Assembly (NCBI RefSeq): GCF_001487105.1
Contig: NZ_LN913001.1
Location: forward strand, 494,698-558,697
DNA: 64,000 bases
Direction: 5' to 3'
Source: Mediterraneibacter massiliensis
GTDB lineage: Bacteria; Bacillota; Clostridia; Lachnospirales; Lachnospiraceae
Shown in pieces: positions 28,793 through 37,800 of the stretch. The position numbers and the translations under genes were made by a program. Numbering within the stretch: the stretch's first letter is position 1; each line of letters opens with the position of its first letter. The notes beneath the pieces are model-generated. The model saw only the letters and a program-made list of their open reading frames with translations. It did not search any database and had not been told where the DNA came from.

Positions 28793-30031
28793 TTAGTATT
28801 CGTTTAATCTTGCGGCTTTTAAAAATAAAAGCAGGCCGATTAAAAACATGACAGATAATGCGCTGACGCCGATATTGATACTCCCTGTGATCTGACTTAA
28901 AAAGGAGACAAAAGCAGTACCGATAATAGAGGCGCCTTTTCCGCAGATATCATAGATTCCGAAATATTCTCCGGACTTTTCCGCAGGGATAATCTTAGCA
29001 AAATAGGAACGGGACAGAGCTTGTATCGTTCCCTGGAACAATCCTACTAAAACAGCCAGGATCCAGAAATCTAACTGTGTGTCAAGCCAGTAAGCATACA
29101 CGGCGATGCCGAAGTATGCGCTGATACAGACGGCGATGATCTTAGCAGGCGAGACTTTTTTCACGAGTCTGCTAAAAAGTAAGACAGAAGGGAATGCAAC
29201 AATCTGTGTCACAAGGAGCGCCAAAAGAAGACCATTGCTGTCCAGTCCCAGGGCTTGTCCATATGCGGTCGCCATATCGATGACCGTATAAACTCCGTCG
29301 ATATAAAAGAAAAATGCAAGCAGAAAAAGAAAAACACGTTTTTCTTTTACCAGTTCCTTAAAGGTATGACCCAGGCGCAAAAAGCTGTCTTTGATCACAT
29401 GACCTCCGGTCTGGACATAGTATTTCTGCCGATAGCATTTTAATAAAGGAAGGGAAGAACCTCCCCACCAGAGCGCTGTGATCAAAAAGGCGATGATCAT
29501 GGACTGCTGTGCGCTCAGTCCTATGTTGCCTCCGAATAGGATGAGAAGCAGACAGACAGCAAAAGGAATACAGCTGCCGATATATCCCCAGGCATAACCG
29601 TGGGAGGAGACACGATCCATTCGATCAGGTTCCGCTATATCGGGCAGCATTGCGTCATAAAATACAAGACTTGAAGAATAGCCAGTCTTTGCCAGAATGA
29701 AGATCACGAGGAACCAGAACCAGGACGAAAGGAATCCCAGAAGAATACACCCGGCGATTCCAAGTCCCATAACAATTCCAAAGATCTTTTTCTTATAATT
29801 TTGTATATCTGCGACAGCGCCCAACGTAAGGCCGATCAGTGCGACCAGCAGGGTGCTTATCGACACGGCATATCCCCAGTAAGCCAGATAGTCGACATCT
29901 GAAATACCGGCGTTTCCGGCAAGGGTATTGAAGTAAATTGGGAAGATGGTGGATACCATCATTGTAAATGCAGAGTTCCCCACATCATAAAGAACCCAGT
30001 TTTTTTCTAGTTTGGTAAGTTTAAATTTCAT
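28793..30031 (-). CDS. MFS transporter, UMF1/Atg22-like
   Basis: A 412-residue carrier with about 12 membrane helices. The start at 30031 (MKFKLTKLEKNW) gives six bases to AGAGGA; the ATG at 30037 abuts it. Seen: WVLYDVGNSAFTMMVSTIFP, the signature of the Atg22-like UMF1 group, whose fungal member exports amino acids from the vacuole; bacterial substrates are unknown. ALSRSYFAKIIPAEKSGEYF in the second half is also conserved. Confidence 0.88.
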   Translation of the reverse strand: MKFKLTKLEKNWVLYDVGNSAFTMMVSTIFPIYFNTLAGNAGISDVDYLAYWGYAVSISTLLVALIGLTLGAVADIQNYKKKIFGIVMGLGIAGCILLGFLSSWFWFLVIFILAKTGYSSSLVFYDAMLPDIAEPDRMDRVSSHGYAWGYIGSCIPFAVCLLLILFGGNIGLSAQQSMIIAFLITALWWGGSSLPLLKCYRQKYYVQTGGHVIKDSFLRLGHTFKELVKEKRVFLFLLAFFFYIDGVYTVIDMATAYGQALGLDSNGLLLALLVTQIVAFPSVLLFSRLVKKVSPAKIIAVCISAYFGIAVYAYWLDTQLDFWILAVLVGLFQGTIQALSRSYFAKIIPAEKSGEYFGIYDICGKGASIIGTAFVSFLSQITGSINIGVSALSVMFLIGLLLFLKAARLNEY

Positions 30032-30066
30032 ACTCATTCCTCTCGTATGTGCAATAGTTTTGATTT

Positions 30067-30888
30067 CTACAGGGGAAGTGTTTCCCAGTTTTCTCCTGCC
30101 CCGAATGTCCTGTGAAAACGTTTGGGAAGTTCTTCATTTTGGAACAGTGTTTTTTGATAGTCGATGATCAGTCCTGCCGCCAAAGGAACTGCTCCGGAGT
30201 ACAGACGCCTAAGAAGCTGACAGTAGTCCTCGCAGGCAGGATTGGGCGTTTCACTCATGACCATGCCGTGCATAGCGTCGTATATTTTGGCAAGTTTCAT
30301 TGCTCCAAAGAGAAGCTGCCGTTTCTTTGGATTGGGAGACAGCAGTACTTTATGATAAAAAATCATAGATTTTAGCGCCTTTTTTACTGTATCTGCAGAA
30401 AGTTCTTCAAAAAAAGGTGCAATGATCTCGGCATTTTGCGCTGTAGGATGAATGTGCCGGGTGGTGAGATATTTTATAGGATTAATATAGTCCTCGCACA
30501 GAAGCAGTCTGTCAAACTCCATCTCGATCTCGGCATGGCTGATCCCGCTTGCCTGTATCATTTTTTCGATATAAGGATGACATTCGCTGTCCAGGGCAAA
30601 ATGGCAGATAAAGCCATAGATGTAGGCTCTGGCAGCGGCAGGATCTGCAGACGCGTTGATTCTCTGTATGCCTTTTTTGAAAAATTCATCGGCCATTTTT
30701 TCATGCATCGCATAGCCTTGTGCATTCACAGGGGTCTTGATAAGCGCTTTGTGGTAAAATAGTATATCTGGTCCGTGCAGTCCGATATCGAAAAGCTCCC
30801 TGTGATTTTCGATAGCGCCTTGCAGAGGTCTGGGCAGAGCGCTGATTACTTCTTTTCCAAATCTATAATGTGTGTATGTTGTCGGCAT
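30067..30888 (-). CDS. zinc-dependent phospholipase C-like protein
   Basis: A 273-residue protein of the zinc-dependent phospholipase C/S1-P1 nuclease-like fold. Seen: THYRFGKEV at the N-terminus, GLHGPDILFYH, GFICHFALDSECHPYIEK and HAEIEMEFDRLL, which supply the His, Asp and Glu ligands in such enzymes. It has no signal peptide, so it probably acts inside the cell; the substrate is unknown. AAAGGAGAGA precedes the ATG. It heads the minus-strand run 30888-27834. Confidence 0.8.
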   Translation of the reverse strand: MPTTYTHYRFGKEVISALPRPLQGAIENHRELFDIGLHGPDILFYHKALIKTPVNAQGYAMHEKMADEFFKKGIQRINASADPAAARAYIYGFICHFALDSECHPYIEKMIQASGISHAEIEMEFDRLLLCEDYINPIKYLTTRHIHPTAQNAEIIAPFFEELSADTVKKALKSMIFYHKVLLSPNPKKRQLLFGAMKLAKIYDAMHGMVMSETPNPACEDYCQLLRRLYSGAVPLAAGLIIDYQKTLFQNEELPKRFHRTFGAGENWETLPL

Positions 30889-30990
30889 AAAATCTCTCCT
30901 TTTGTAAGTTCTTTTTCACATCATAGGTATATATTATCACATAATCAGAGTAAAGAGAGTATTATGTTTGCGAAAAATGAAAGTAAAACC

Positions 30991-31023
30991 TTGACATTTT
31001 TGTTTTTCGTTTTATAGTATAAT
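30991..31023 (+). promoter_or_regulatory. promoter of ssrA
   Basis: TTGACA (30991-30996), then TATAGT at 31013-31018 (16-base spacer) overlapping TATAAT at 31018-31023 (21-base spacer). The former spacing is the likelier. It leaves about 60 bases of leader removed in processing. Confidence 0.7.
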
Positions 31024-31085
31024 ATATGGTCTTAGTATTTTTCAGTTGCGCATACTGAAAAAAGAGGCTGTATTTCATTGGACAA

Positions 31086-31427
31086 GGGCTTGTACTGGTT
31101 TCGACAGGGATCTTGAAGATGGAGAAGCTATCCGCAGGTTGATGCGTCAAATCACAAATTTAAAATTAAACGCTAACGATAATTACGAATTAGCTGCAGC
31201 CTAATTGCTGCATGTCAGCCTTAGAGCACTCACACTTTAAGGATCTGGCACCGACTATGTGAGAAACGATACCGGCAAAGCTTTGAGCCGGCAGGCGTAT
31301 CATGAAGCTACCGAAACTGTAAGGATGTTAGTTTCCGTACAGCGGGGGGAATCTGAAAGAACTGACTATGATAGTAGAAGTACATGGGATAGGTTTTTGG
31401 ACGCGGGTTCGATTCCCGCCAGGTCCA
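31086..31427 (+). ncRNA. ssrA: tmRNA
   Basis: Transfer-messenger RNA that rescues stalled ribosomes. Seen: 5' acceptor strand GGGCTTG (31086-31092) pairing with 3' CAGGTCC (31420-31426); the conserved CTGGTTTCGACAGGGAT near the 5' end; and the T-arm GCGGGTTCGATTCCCGC at the 3' end. The tag frame starts at the resume codon GCT (31172) and reads ANDNYELAAA then TAA (31202-31204); the first Ala of the finished tag comes from the charged tmRNA. CCA is not encoded. A tRNA gene follows six bases later. Confidence 0.96.
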
Positions 31428-31432
31428 TATAG

Positions 31433-31505
31433 GGGGTATTAGCGCAGTTGGGAGCGCGCAACATTCGCATTGTTGAGGCCACGGGTTCGAATCCCGTATA
31501 CTCCA
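31433..31505 (+). tRNA. tRNA-Ala (anticodon CGC)
   Basis: A complete cloverleaf without encoded CCA. Acceptor GGGGTAT pairs with ATACTCC and includes the G3-U70 pair that marks alanine tRNAs. D arm GCGC/GCGC; anticodon stem CAACA/TGTTG with loop TTCGCAT giving CGC; T arm ACGGG/CCCGT with TTCGAAT. It is cotranscribed with tmRNA and followed by a terminator. Confidence 0.95.
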
Positions 31506-31523
31506 TTATAAAAAGTTTTGTTA

Positions 31524-31560
31524 GCGATACTTGGTTTTCACAACCAGGTATCGCTTTTTT
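31524..31560 (+). terminator. terminator after ssrA and tRNA-Ala
   Basis: GCGATACTTGGTT pairs with AACCAGGTATCGC (one G-U pair) over a five-base loop, followed by TTTTTT. Confidence 0.93.
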
Positions 31561-31616
31561 CTTCCTATGTTTTTGCAGAAATCTCAGTTTCATTTCATAT
31601 ATCGGAGGGGAAAGAA

Positions 31617-32066
31617 GTGGAAATCAGAAGATATGAGCAGTCAGACTGCGAGATTTTGGCAGAATTATTTTATCATACGGTCCATACCGTTAATGCAAAA
31701 GACTATACAAAAGAGCAGCTTGCCGTATGGGCAGACGGAAAGGTGGATCTGGAAAAATGGAACCAGTCACTTCGAGAACATTATAGTGTAGTGGCAGTTG
31801 ATGAAGGGGTGATCGTCGGCTTTGGCGATATAGATCGGACAGGTTACCTTGACCGTTTATTCGTTCGTGCGGATTGTCAGGGGAAAGGGATCGCTACAGC
31901 GATCTGTGATCGATTAGAGCAGGAGATGCGGGGAAATATTACTGTGCATTCTTCTATAACGGCAAGACCTTTTTTCGAAAAGAGAGGATATAGAGTTATC
32001 AAAGAACAACAAGTAGAACGACAAGGAGTTTTTCTTACAAATTATATCATGATAAAGAAAGACTGA
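31617..32066 (+). CDS. GNAT family N-acetyltransferase
   Basis: A 149-residue acetyltransferase. The GTG start at 31617 is chosen because GGAGGGG lies just upstream; the longer frame runs through the ssrA terminator. Seen: EIRRYEQSDCEILAELFYHT at the N-terminus, DRLFVRADCQGKGIATAICD with the acetyl-CoA pyrophosphate loop Q-x-x-G-x-A, and PFFEKRGYRV. The acceptor is unknown. It sits just after the tmRNA-tRNA pair. Confidence 0.85.
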   Translation: MEIRRYEQSDCEILAELFYHTVHTVNAKDYTKEQLAVWADGKVDLEKWNQSLREHYSVVAVDEGVIVGFGDIDRTGYLDRLFVRADCQGKGIATAICDRLEQEMRGNITVHSSITARPFFEKRGYRVIKEQQVERQGVFLTNYIMIKKD

Positions 32067-32078
32067 CTTAAAGTGATT

Positions 32079-32195
32079 ATGTTTATCCCATCTGTATTTA
32101 TGTTTTATAACTTAAGTGCATGGAGTTATGTAGTAGTATATACAGGTATTGCGTTATTTGGCAATTTAATAGCATTGCCATTAAGAAAAAAGTAA
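32079..32195 (+). CDS. possible 38-residue hydrophobic ORF
   Basis: Reads MFIPSVFMFYNLSAWSYVVV and ends LPLRKK, with one or two hydrophobic stretches. No good ribosome binding site is seen (a GTG at 32073 is another possible start). It looks like the C-terminal end of a membrane protein left behind by a deletion, or a small membrane peptide. Not recognised. Confidence 0.3.
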   Translation: MFIPSVFMFYNLSAWSYVVVYTGIALFGNLIALPLRKK

Positions 32196-32254
32196 AACCC
32201 AATTTTGTAGAGCGCAGAGTCAATAGAAGATTTGGATTGCGGAGGATGGAAAGA

Positions 32255-32926
32255 ATGATTTCAACTATTTTAATGGATATAGATGATACACTTTTGGATT
32301 TTGATTTATGTGCAAAATGGGCAATGGATGAAGCTGCAAAGAAAATGAAATTAATACTGCCTCAAAATACATATGACCATTTCAAAAAAATCAATGCCTC
32401 ACTTTGGAAGCAGATGGAGAAAAAAGAAATAACTTCGGATGAGATTTATTGTGTGAGATGGGAAAAGGTTTCTCTAGCGGTGGGAGTATCACTTGATGGT
32501 AAAGAGTTTGAGAAGCATTTCCTTGCGTATCTTTCTAAAAGTGCTATTCAAGTAGAGGGAGCTTTAGAGTTATTAGAGTATTTAAGTGGAAAATATAAAA
32601 TATATGCAGCAAGCAACGGCCCGTTTGAACAGCAAGTACAAAGAATGAAATTAGCTGGAATGGATAACTACTTAAGCGGTTATTTTGTGTCAGAAAAAAT
32701 AGGACATTCAAAGCCGACGAAAGAATTTTTTGCTGTGTGCTGTAAAGAAATATGTGCAGCGGACTTAAGTGAGATCATCATGATAGGGGATTCCTTATCC
32801 GCAGATATAAAAGGGGCTAACAATTACGGTATAAAAACATGTTGGTTTGATAAAGAATCAAAAGGTACAGAGAATCCAGCAGATTATACGGTAGATCATT
32901 TGTTGGAAATAAAAGCGTTTCTTTAA
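32255..32926 (+). CDS. HAD family hydrolase, YjjG-like nucleotidase
   Basis: A 223-residue phosphatase. Start at 32255 (MISTILMDIDDTLLDFD) with GGAGG nine bases upstream. Seen: the four HAD motifs, namely DIDDT with the nucleophile Asp near the N-terminus, AASNG, KIGHSKP with the Lys, and MIGDSLSADIKGA. It resembles YjjG, which dephosphorylates non-canonical pyrimidine nucleotides, but this is inference. It is more AT-rich than the V-ATPase genes, which may mark later acquisition. Confidence 0.85.
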   Translation: MISTILMDIDDTLLDFDLCAKWAMDEAAKKMKLILPQNTYDHFKKINASLWKQMEKKEITSDEIYCVRWEKVSLAVGVSLDGKEFEKHFLAYLSKSAIQVEGALELLEYLSGKYKIYAASNGPFEQQVQRMKLAGMDNYLSGYFVSEKIGHSKPTKEFFAVCCKEICAADLSEIIMIGDSLSADIKGANNYGIKTCWFDKESKGTENPADYTVDHLLEIKAFL

Positions 32927-33037
32927 ATATATTAAATCCCAGTAATACAAAGTGATGAATTTTCACTTTCCTGCAACAAAATGCTTTATCATTGACTCTT
33001 ATTATTAAAAACTACTTTGAATTAGGAGGAATTGAAT

Positions 33038-33865
33038 ATGAAAATAAGAAAATGGATTGCGATATCATTAGCAGTTTTATCTGCATTCGCATTTACCGCT
33101 TGTGGAAATAACCAGAAAACCGGAGCAACAAAAGCAGAAACGGAAACTTCAGAAAAACCAATCACAGAAGCACCTGTCGGAGTTTTTATTACGTATGGAG
33201 AAGATGGTGCTTATGCCTTCGTAGATGTGGAGACAAACTCTGTTTTTACTGCGGAACTTCCATTGGATCATATGAAAGACAAAGAAGGAAATGTACTAAA
33301 GTTTGAAGATCTAAAAGACGGAGATCAACTTCAGTTTAACGGAAATCTTATGATGACAGCAAGTATTCCGCCAATGTATTCTGGAATTTCAGATGTCGTT
33401 CGTTTAGAAGAAGGAACGGTCGATTTGGCAGAAAAGTATTACCCGCTGATCGAAGAGACAATGGGCATCGAAGTAGATCCATCTAGGATTCCAACTTGTA
33501 CTATTGAAAGCTCTCAGTCCTTTGGCGACGTAGCAGCTGCTATTTACGAGACATCTTATGATTGGTCTTTTGAAACAGAAAACGGTGCTGTACAACATGA
33601 TGTCGTAAATGAAACGGAAGATTCTGTGAATACCGTATTTGAGATGGAAGGCAGCAGTACGGAGGGAGTAATCTCATTTTTTCCCAATCCTGCAAAAGCA
33701 GAGCTTTTCCTTTATACTACCGATGGAGTACAAGAAGTAGAACTTATACAGTCCGGTTCGAAGTATGCTGTAACATTAGAAGCCGAACATACTTATGAAA
33801 TTCGGGGGAAATGGGAAAATGGATCCGTAACCTACAAATTTGATACAAAAACAATAAAAGAATAA
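33038..33865 (+). CDS. lipoprotein of unknown function
   Basis: A 275-residue exported protein. Start at 33038, seven bases after AGGAGGA. Seen: a lipoprotein signal (KIRKWIAISLAVLSAFAFTA) with Cys 22, a Thr/Glu/Lys-rich linker, and then beta-rich sequence (GVFITYGEDGAYAFVDVETN, LKDGDQLQFNGNLMM) resembling small OB-like extracellular domains. It has no recognised catalytic motif. Stands alone and is followed by two palindromic repeats. Confidence 0.7.
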   Translation: MKIRKWIAISLAVLSAFAFTACGNNQKTGATKAETETSEKPITEAPVGVFITYGEDGAYAFVDVETNSVFTAELPLDHMKDKEGNVLKFEDLKDGDQLQFNGNLMMTASIPPMYSGISDVVRLEEGTVDLAEKYYPLIEETMGIEVDPSRIPTCTIESSQSFGDVAAAIYETSYDWSFETENGAVQHDVVNETEDSVNTVFEMEGSSTEGVISFFPNPAKAELFLYTTDGVQEVELIQSGSKYAVTLEAEHTYEIRGKWENGSVTYKFDTKTIKE

Positions 33866-33876
33866 AGTGTATATCC

Positions 33877-33920
33877 TAACACATGCCTTACAGGCGGGTG
33901 TGCTTCGCACGATAAGGTAT
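33877..33920. repeat. REP-like palindromic repeat, copy A
   Basis: Pattern: ACATGCCTTACAGGCGGG, a short GTGC/GCAC hairpin, then GATAAGGTAT. The outer arms ATGCCTTA and TAAGGTAT pair with one G-U pair. Nearly identical to copy B and related to the copy at 60507. Confidence 0.85.
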
Positions 33921-33938
33921 ACCCATTAGGGCATACCG

Positions 33939-33983
33939 TAACACATGCCTTACAGGCGGGCGTGCTTCGCACGATAAGGTATG
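33939..33983. repeat. REP-like palindromic repeat, copy B
   Basis: Same unit and orientation as copy A, separated by 18 bases that themselves contain GGTAT/ATACC arms. Together they form a small two-hairpin cluster downstream of the lipoprotein gene. Confidence 0.85.
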
Positions 33984-34015
33984 TAATACAAGGCAGACAT
34001 TAAAAAAGTGTGAAA

Positions 34016-34046
34016 TTACATTGAATTTGATTAAATTCTCATGTAA
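34016..34046. promoter_or_regulatory. bipartite inverted repeat, likely operator of the ABC module
   Basis: TTACAT-T-GAATTT, four bases, AAATTC-TC-ATGTAA. The two half-sites are inverse copies and cover the -35 region of the promoter at 34050-34058. A good candidate site for the response regulator at 38206-38886. Confidence 0.6.
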
Positions 34047-34049
34047 GCA

Positions 34050-34058
34050 TGGTATAAT
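34050..34058 (+). promoter_or_regulatory. extended -10 promoter of the ABC module
   Basis: TGGTATAAT, an extended -10 element with consensus TATAAT at 34053-34058. No good -35 is seen; the inverted repeat lies there, which fits an activated promoter. Confidence 0.65.
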
Positions 34059-34096
34059 AACATAGAAAACGTATATCATGTCCGGGAGATGAAGGG

Positions 34097-34801
34097 ATGG
34101 AAAATTTCGTACAACTTCAAGATATTACAAAGATTTATAAAATGGGAGAAATCGAGATCCGTGCCGTAGACGGAATCGATTTTACCATTCATAAAGGTGA
34201 ATTTGTTGTTATTGTGGGGCCCAGCGGCGCAGGGAAAACGACAGTGCTCAATATCCTGGGAGGAATGGATACAGCGACATCGGGCAGTCTGCTTGTGGAC
34301 GGAGAAGAGATTACTAAGTACTCGGCGAGGCAATTGACGGGGTACCGCCGTGAGGATATTGGCTTTGTATTTCAGTTTTATAATCTGGTGCCAAATCTGA
34401 CGGCACTGGAAAATGTTGAACTGGCATTGCAGATATGCAGAGAGCCTTTGGATGCGCGGGAAGTGCTAAGGGAAGTAGGACTTGCAGATAGAATGGACAA
34501 TTTTCCTGCACAGCTTTCAGGCGGAGAGCAGCAAAGGGTTTCCATAGCCAGAGCGTTGGCTAAGAATCCGAAACTGCTTCTGTGCGACGAGCCTACAGGA
34601 GCTCTGGATTACAATACCGGAAAAGCGATTTTAAAACTCTTGCAGGATATGTGCCGGGAGCGCGGCATGACAGTGATCGTTATCACGCATAATTCTGCGC
34701 TGGCGCCGATGGCAGATCGTCTGATCAAGATAAAAAACGGCAAAGTTTCTAAAATGGAGATTAATAAAAACCCAGTATCAATAGACGAGATCGAATGGTA
34801 G
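34097..34801 (+). CDS. ABC transporter ATP-binding protein (FtsX-type exporter)
   Basis: A 234-residue ATPase of the LolD/MacB/BceA group. Seen: Walker [10 protein letters not shown], signature [15 protein letters not shown], Walker [13 protein letters not shown] with the group's Gly after Thr. Such ATPases drive FtsX-type permeases that act on the envelope instead of moving substrate through a channel. GGAGATGAAGGG precedes the ATG. Nine bases separate it from its permease gene. Confidence 0.93.
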   Translation: MENFVQLQDITKIYKMGEIEIRAVDGIDFTIHKGEFVVIVGPSGAGKTTVLNILGGMDTATSGSLLVDGEEITKYSARQLTGYRREDIGFVFQFYNLVPNLTALENVELALQICREPLDAREVLREVGLADRMDNFPAQLSGGEQQRVSIARALAKNPKLLLCDEPTGALDYNTGKAILKLLQDMCRERGMTVIVITHNSALAPMADRLIKIKNGKVSKMEINKNPVSIDEIEW

Positions 34802-34810
34802 GTCATTTAC

Positions 34811-37800
34811 ATGAACAGAAAAGCACTGAGAAAAGATTTTTATATGGAGATCAGACGCAGTTTGGGACGATTTTTGTCCATCTTCTTTATTGTGGCGATC
34901 GGTGTTGCTTTCTTTTCCGGAATTCGTGCGGCTGAACCGGATATGCGCATATCCGGAGATACCTATTTTGATGAGAAGAATTTGATGGATATCCAAGTGG
35001 TCAGTACGTTAGGGCTGACAGAGGATGATGTGGAAGCGTTAAGAGAGACGGAGGGCATAGAAAAGGTAGAAGGCGGTTATTCTGTGGATGCCTTATGTAC
35101 AGGAAATGAAACAGAGAGCGTGGTACATATTTCTTCTATCCTGCCGACGATGAACCAGGTGACAGTGGAGAAGGGACGGCTTCCCAAGACGGCGCAGGAG
35201 TGTGCTGTGGACGTAGATTTTCTCGTTGAAGAAGGCTTTCAGATCGGGGATACGATCACACTGCGTTCAGGGACAGATACAAAGATCACAGATACACTAA
35301 AAGAGGACACCTTTACGATCGTTGGCGCTATCAGCAGTCCATGTTATATTTCCTTTCAGAGAGGCAGTACGACGATCGGTACGGGAAATGTAGACGGTTT
35401 TGTCAGTGTGCCCGCAGAGAGTTTTGACATGGAAGTATACACAGAACTATATGTAGCGGCAGAGGGCGCAAAGGCATTGACGGCGTTTACCGCTGCATAT
35501 GACGACTGTGTAGAGGCTGTGACAGAACACATAGAGGGGATCAAAGAAGAACGGGAGGACGCACGTTATCAGGAGATCATTGACGAGGCAAATACACAGC
35601 TGGCAGATGCAAAGGCGGAATTTGCACAAGCTCAGACAGAGGCAGAGGAAAAGCTGTCAGAAGCGAAACAGCAGTTGGAGGATGGACAGAATCAGATAGA
35701 CAGCGCAAAGGCAGAGATAGAAAGTTCTGCGAGCCAACTTGCGATTTCAGAAAGCGAACTGACGGCAAAGCAGGCGGAAATGGATAGTGCTTGGGCTTCC
35801 CTTACGGCAAAACAAGAAGAGACGGATGCGGCGAAAACAGAGCTGGAGCAGCAAAAGGCAGCGTTAGAAGCAGGCAGTATTACAAAGGATGAGACATACC
35901 AGGAGGCATATCAACAGGGATATGAGGAAGCTTTATCACAGGCTTACCTGACGGCGGAAGGAAAACTGGACGGACAGGCAGCACAGATAGAAAGTGCCAT
36001 TGCACAGCTTGAAGAAACGATAAAAAGGCTGGAGGAAAGTGGAGACCCCGGCGGACAGTTAGCGGGATTGAAGGCAGAACTTGCCGTGCAGGAGGCGTCT
36101 CTCGCACAGATAAACAGTGAAACATTCCGTGATACGATAAAAGCGCAGGCAAAAGCAGAACTGGATGTAGTTTTTCCGGGACAGTTTGATGAACAGTACC
36201 GACAGCAGGCGTTGTCTCAAGTGAATGAATATCTTTCGCAGTTAAGTGCAGGACAGACACAAATGGACGAAGCGAAAACGCAGCTGGTATCTGGTCAGGC
36301 ACAGATAGATGCAGGCTGGGTCCAGATCAGCCAGGCAAAGACACAGCTGCAGGACGCACAGACAGAATTGGCAGAAAAAGAACAAGAGCTTGCCGGCGGA
36401 TGGAGTGAATACGAGGAAGGGAAGACCGAGGCAGAAGAAAAGCTTGCAGATGGTGAGGAGAAGATACAGGATGCGGAGGATGAGGTTGAGAAGATAGAAC
36501 ACGCCGAGTGGTATATCAATGATAGAGACAGCGCAGTTACGGATTATACCGGTTATGGGGACAATGCAGACAGAATGAGAGCCATTGGCGAGGTATTTCC
36601 GGTTTTATTTTTCCTGGTGGCCGCGTTAGTCAGCCTGACGACGATGACCCGTATGGTAGAAGAACAGAGGACTCTTATCGGTACACTTAAGGCGCTTGGA
36701 TATGAAAGACATGCGATCGCGGAAAAATACCTGGGATATGCATTTTTTGCCACGGTCGGCGGCTGTATAGTGGGTGTGCTGATCGGGGAAAAGATACTTC
36801 CGTATATTATCATTACGGCATATGGGATCATGTATACGCATATGGATACGGTCATTGTCCCTTATCATTTTTCTTATGCGGCGGCGGCTTCATTGGCGGC
36901 CCTTGTCTGTACGATCGGAGCGACTTTCTTTTCCTGCTTCCGGGAATTGAGAGAGCAGGCGGCAGAATTGATGCGTCCGCCTGCGCCTAAACAAGGAAAG
37001 AGAGTAGTATTGGAGAGAGTACCGTTTATCTGGAAACGTTTTAGTTTTATATGGAAAGCGACCGTGCGCAATCTGATGCGATATAAGAAACGATTCTTTA
37101 TGACGATATTTGGTATTGGTGGGTCTATGGCACTTCTATTGGTTGGATTTGGACTGCAGGACTCGATATTTAATATTGGTATACTGCAATATGATAAGAT
37201 ACAATTATATGATGGAAATGTGATCTTGAATGAAGATGCGGCAGAGCAGGAAAAGCAGGATATATACGAGGCGCTTAAGAAGGATGACAGAACAAAAAAG
37301 ACGGTCGAGAATCTTTTGACCCAGGTAAAAGTACATAATGGCAAGAAACAAGGGGACGTATATCTCAATGTTCCGGAAGATACAGATACATTTTCCCAAT
37401 TAGTCATTTTTGAAGACAGAGTAACAAAAGAAAGATACAGTCTGGACGACGAAAGTGTGATATTGACAGAAAAGATGGCTAAGACGTTGGATGTGGTTCC
37501 TGGCGATACAATCTGGATACAGGATGATATAAAAGGAGAGATCCCGGTTAAAGTAAAAAGTGTTTGTGAGAATTATATGAACCATTATCTGTATATGACA
37601 GAGGCATTGTATGAAACGGTATATGGAAAAGAGCCGGATTATAATGCTATATATTATCAGACACAGGATGGTACGACAGAGCAGGCGCAGAAAATAGGGG
37701 AAGAAATGTTGGAGTATCCGGGCGCGTTAAGTGTCAGTTATACAACGGACATAGAGAGCCGGCTGGATGATATGCTCAGCAGTCTTGATATTGTGATCAT

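Noticed and set aside
31448..31636. 62-residue frame starting inside tRNA-Ala
   Set aside because: It reads through the tRNA and its terminator.
33877..33983. CRISPR-like array or terminators
   Set aside because: Two copies only, no T-runs, and a related single copy elsewhere; fits a dispersed palindromic repeat family.
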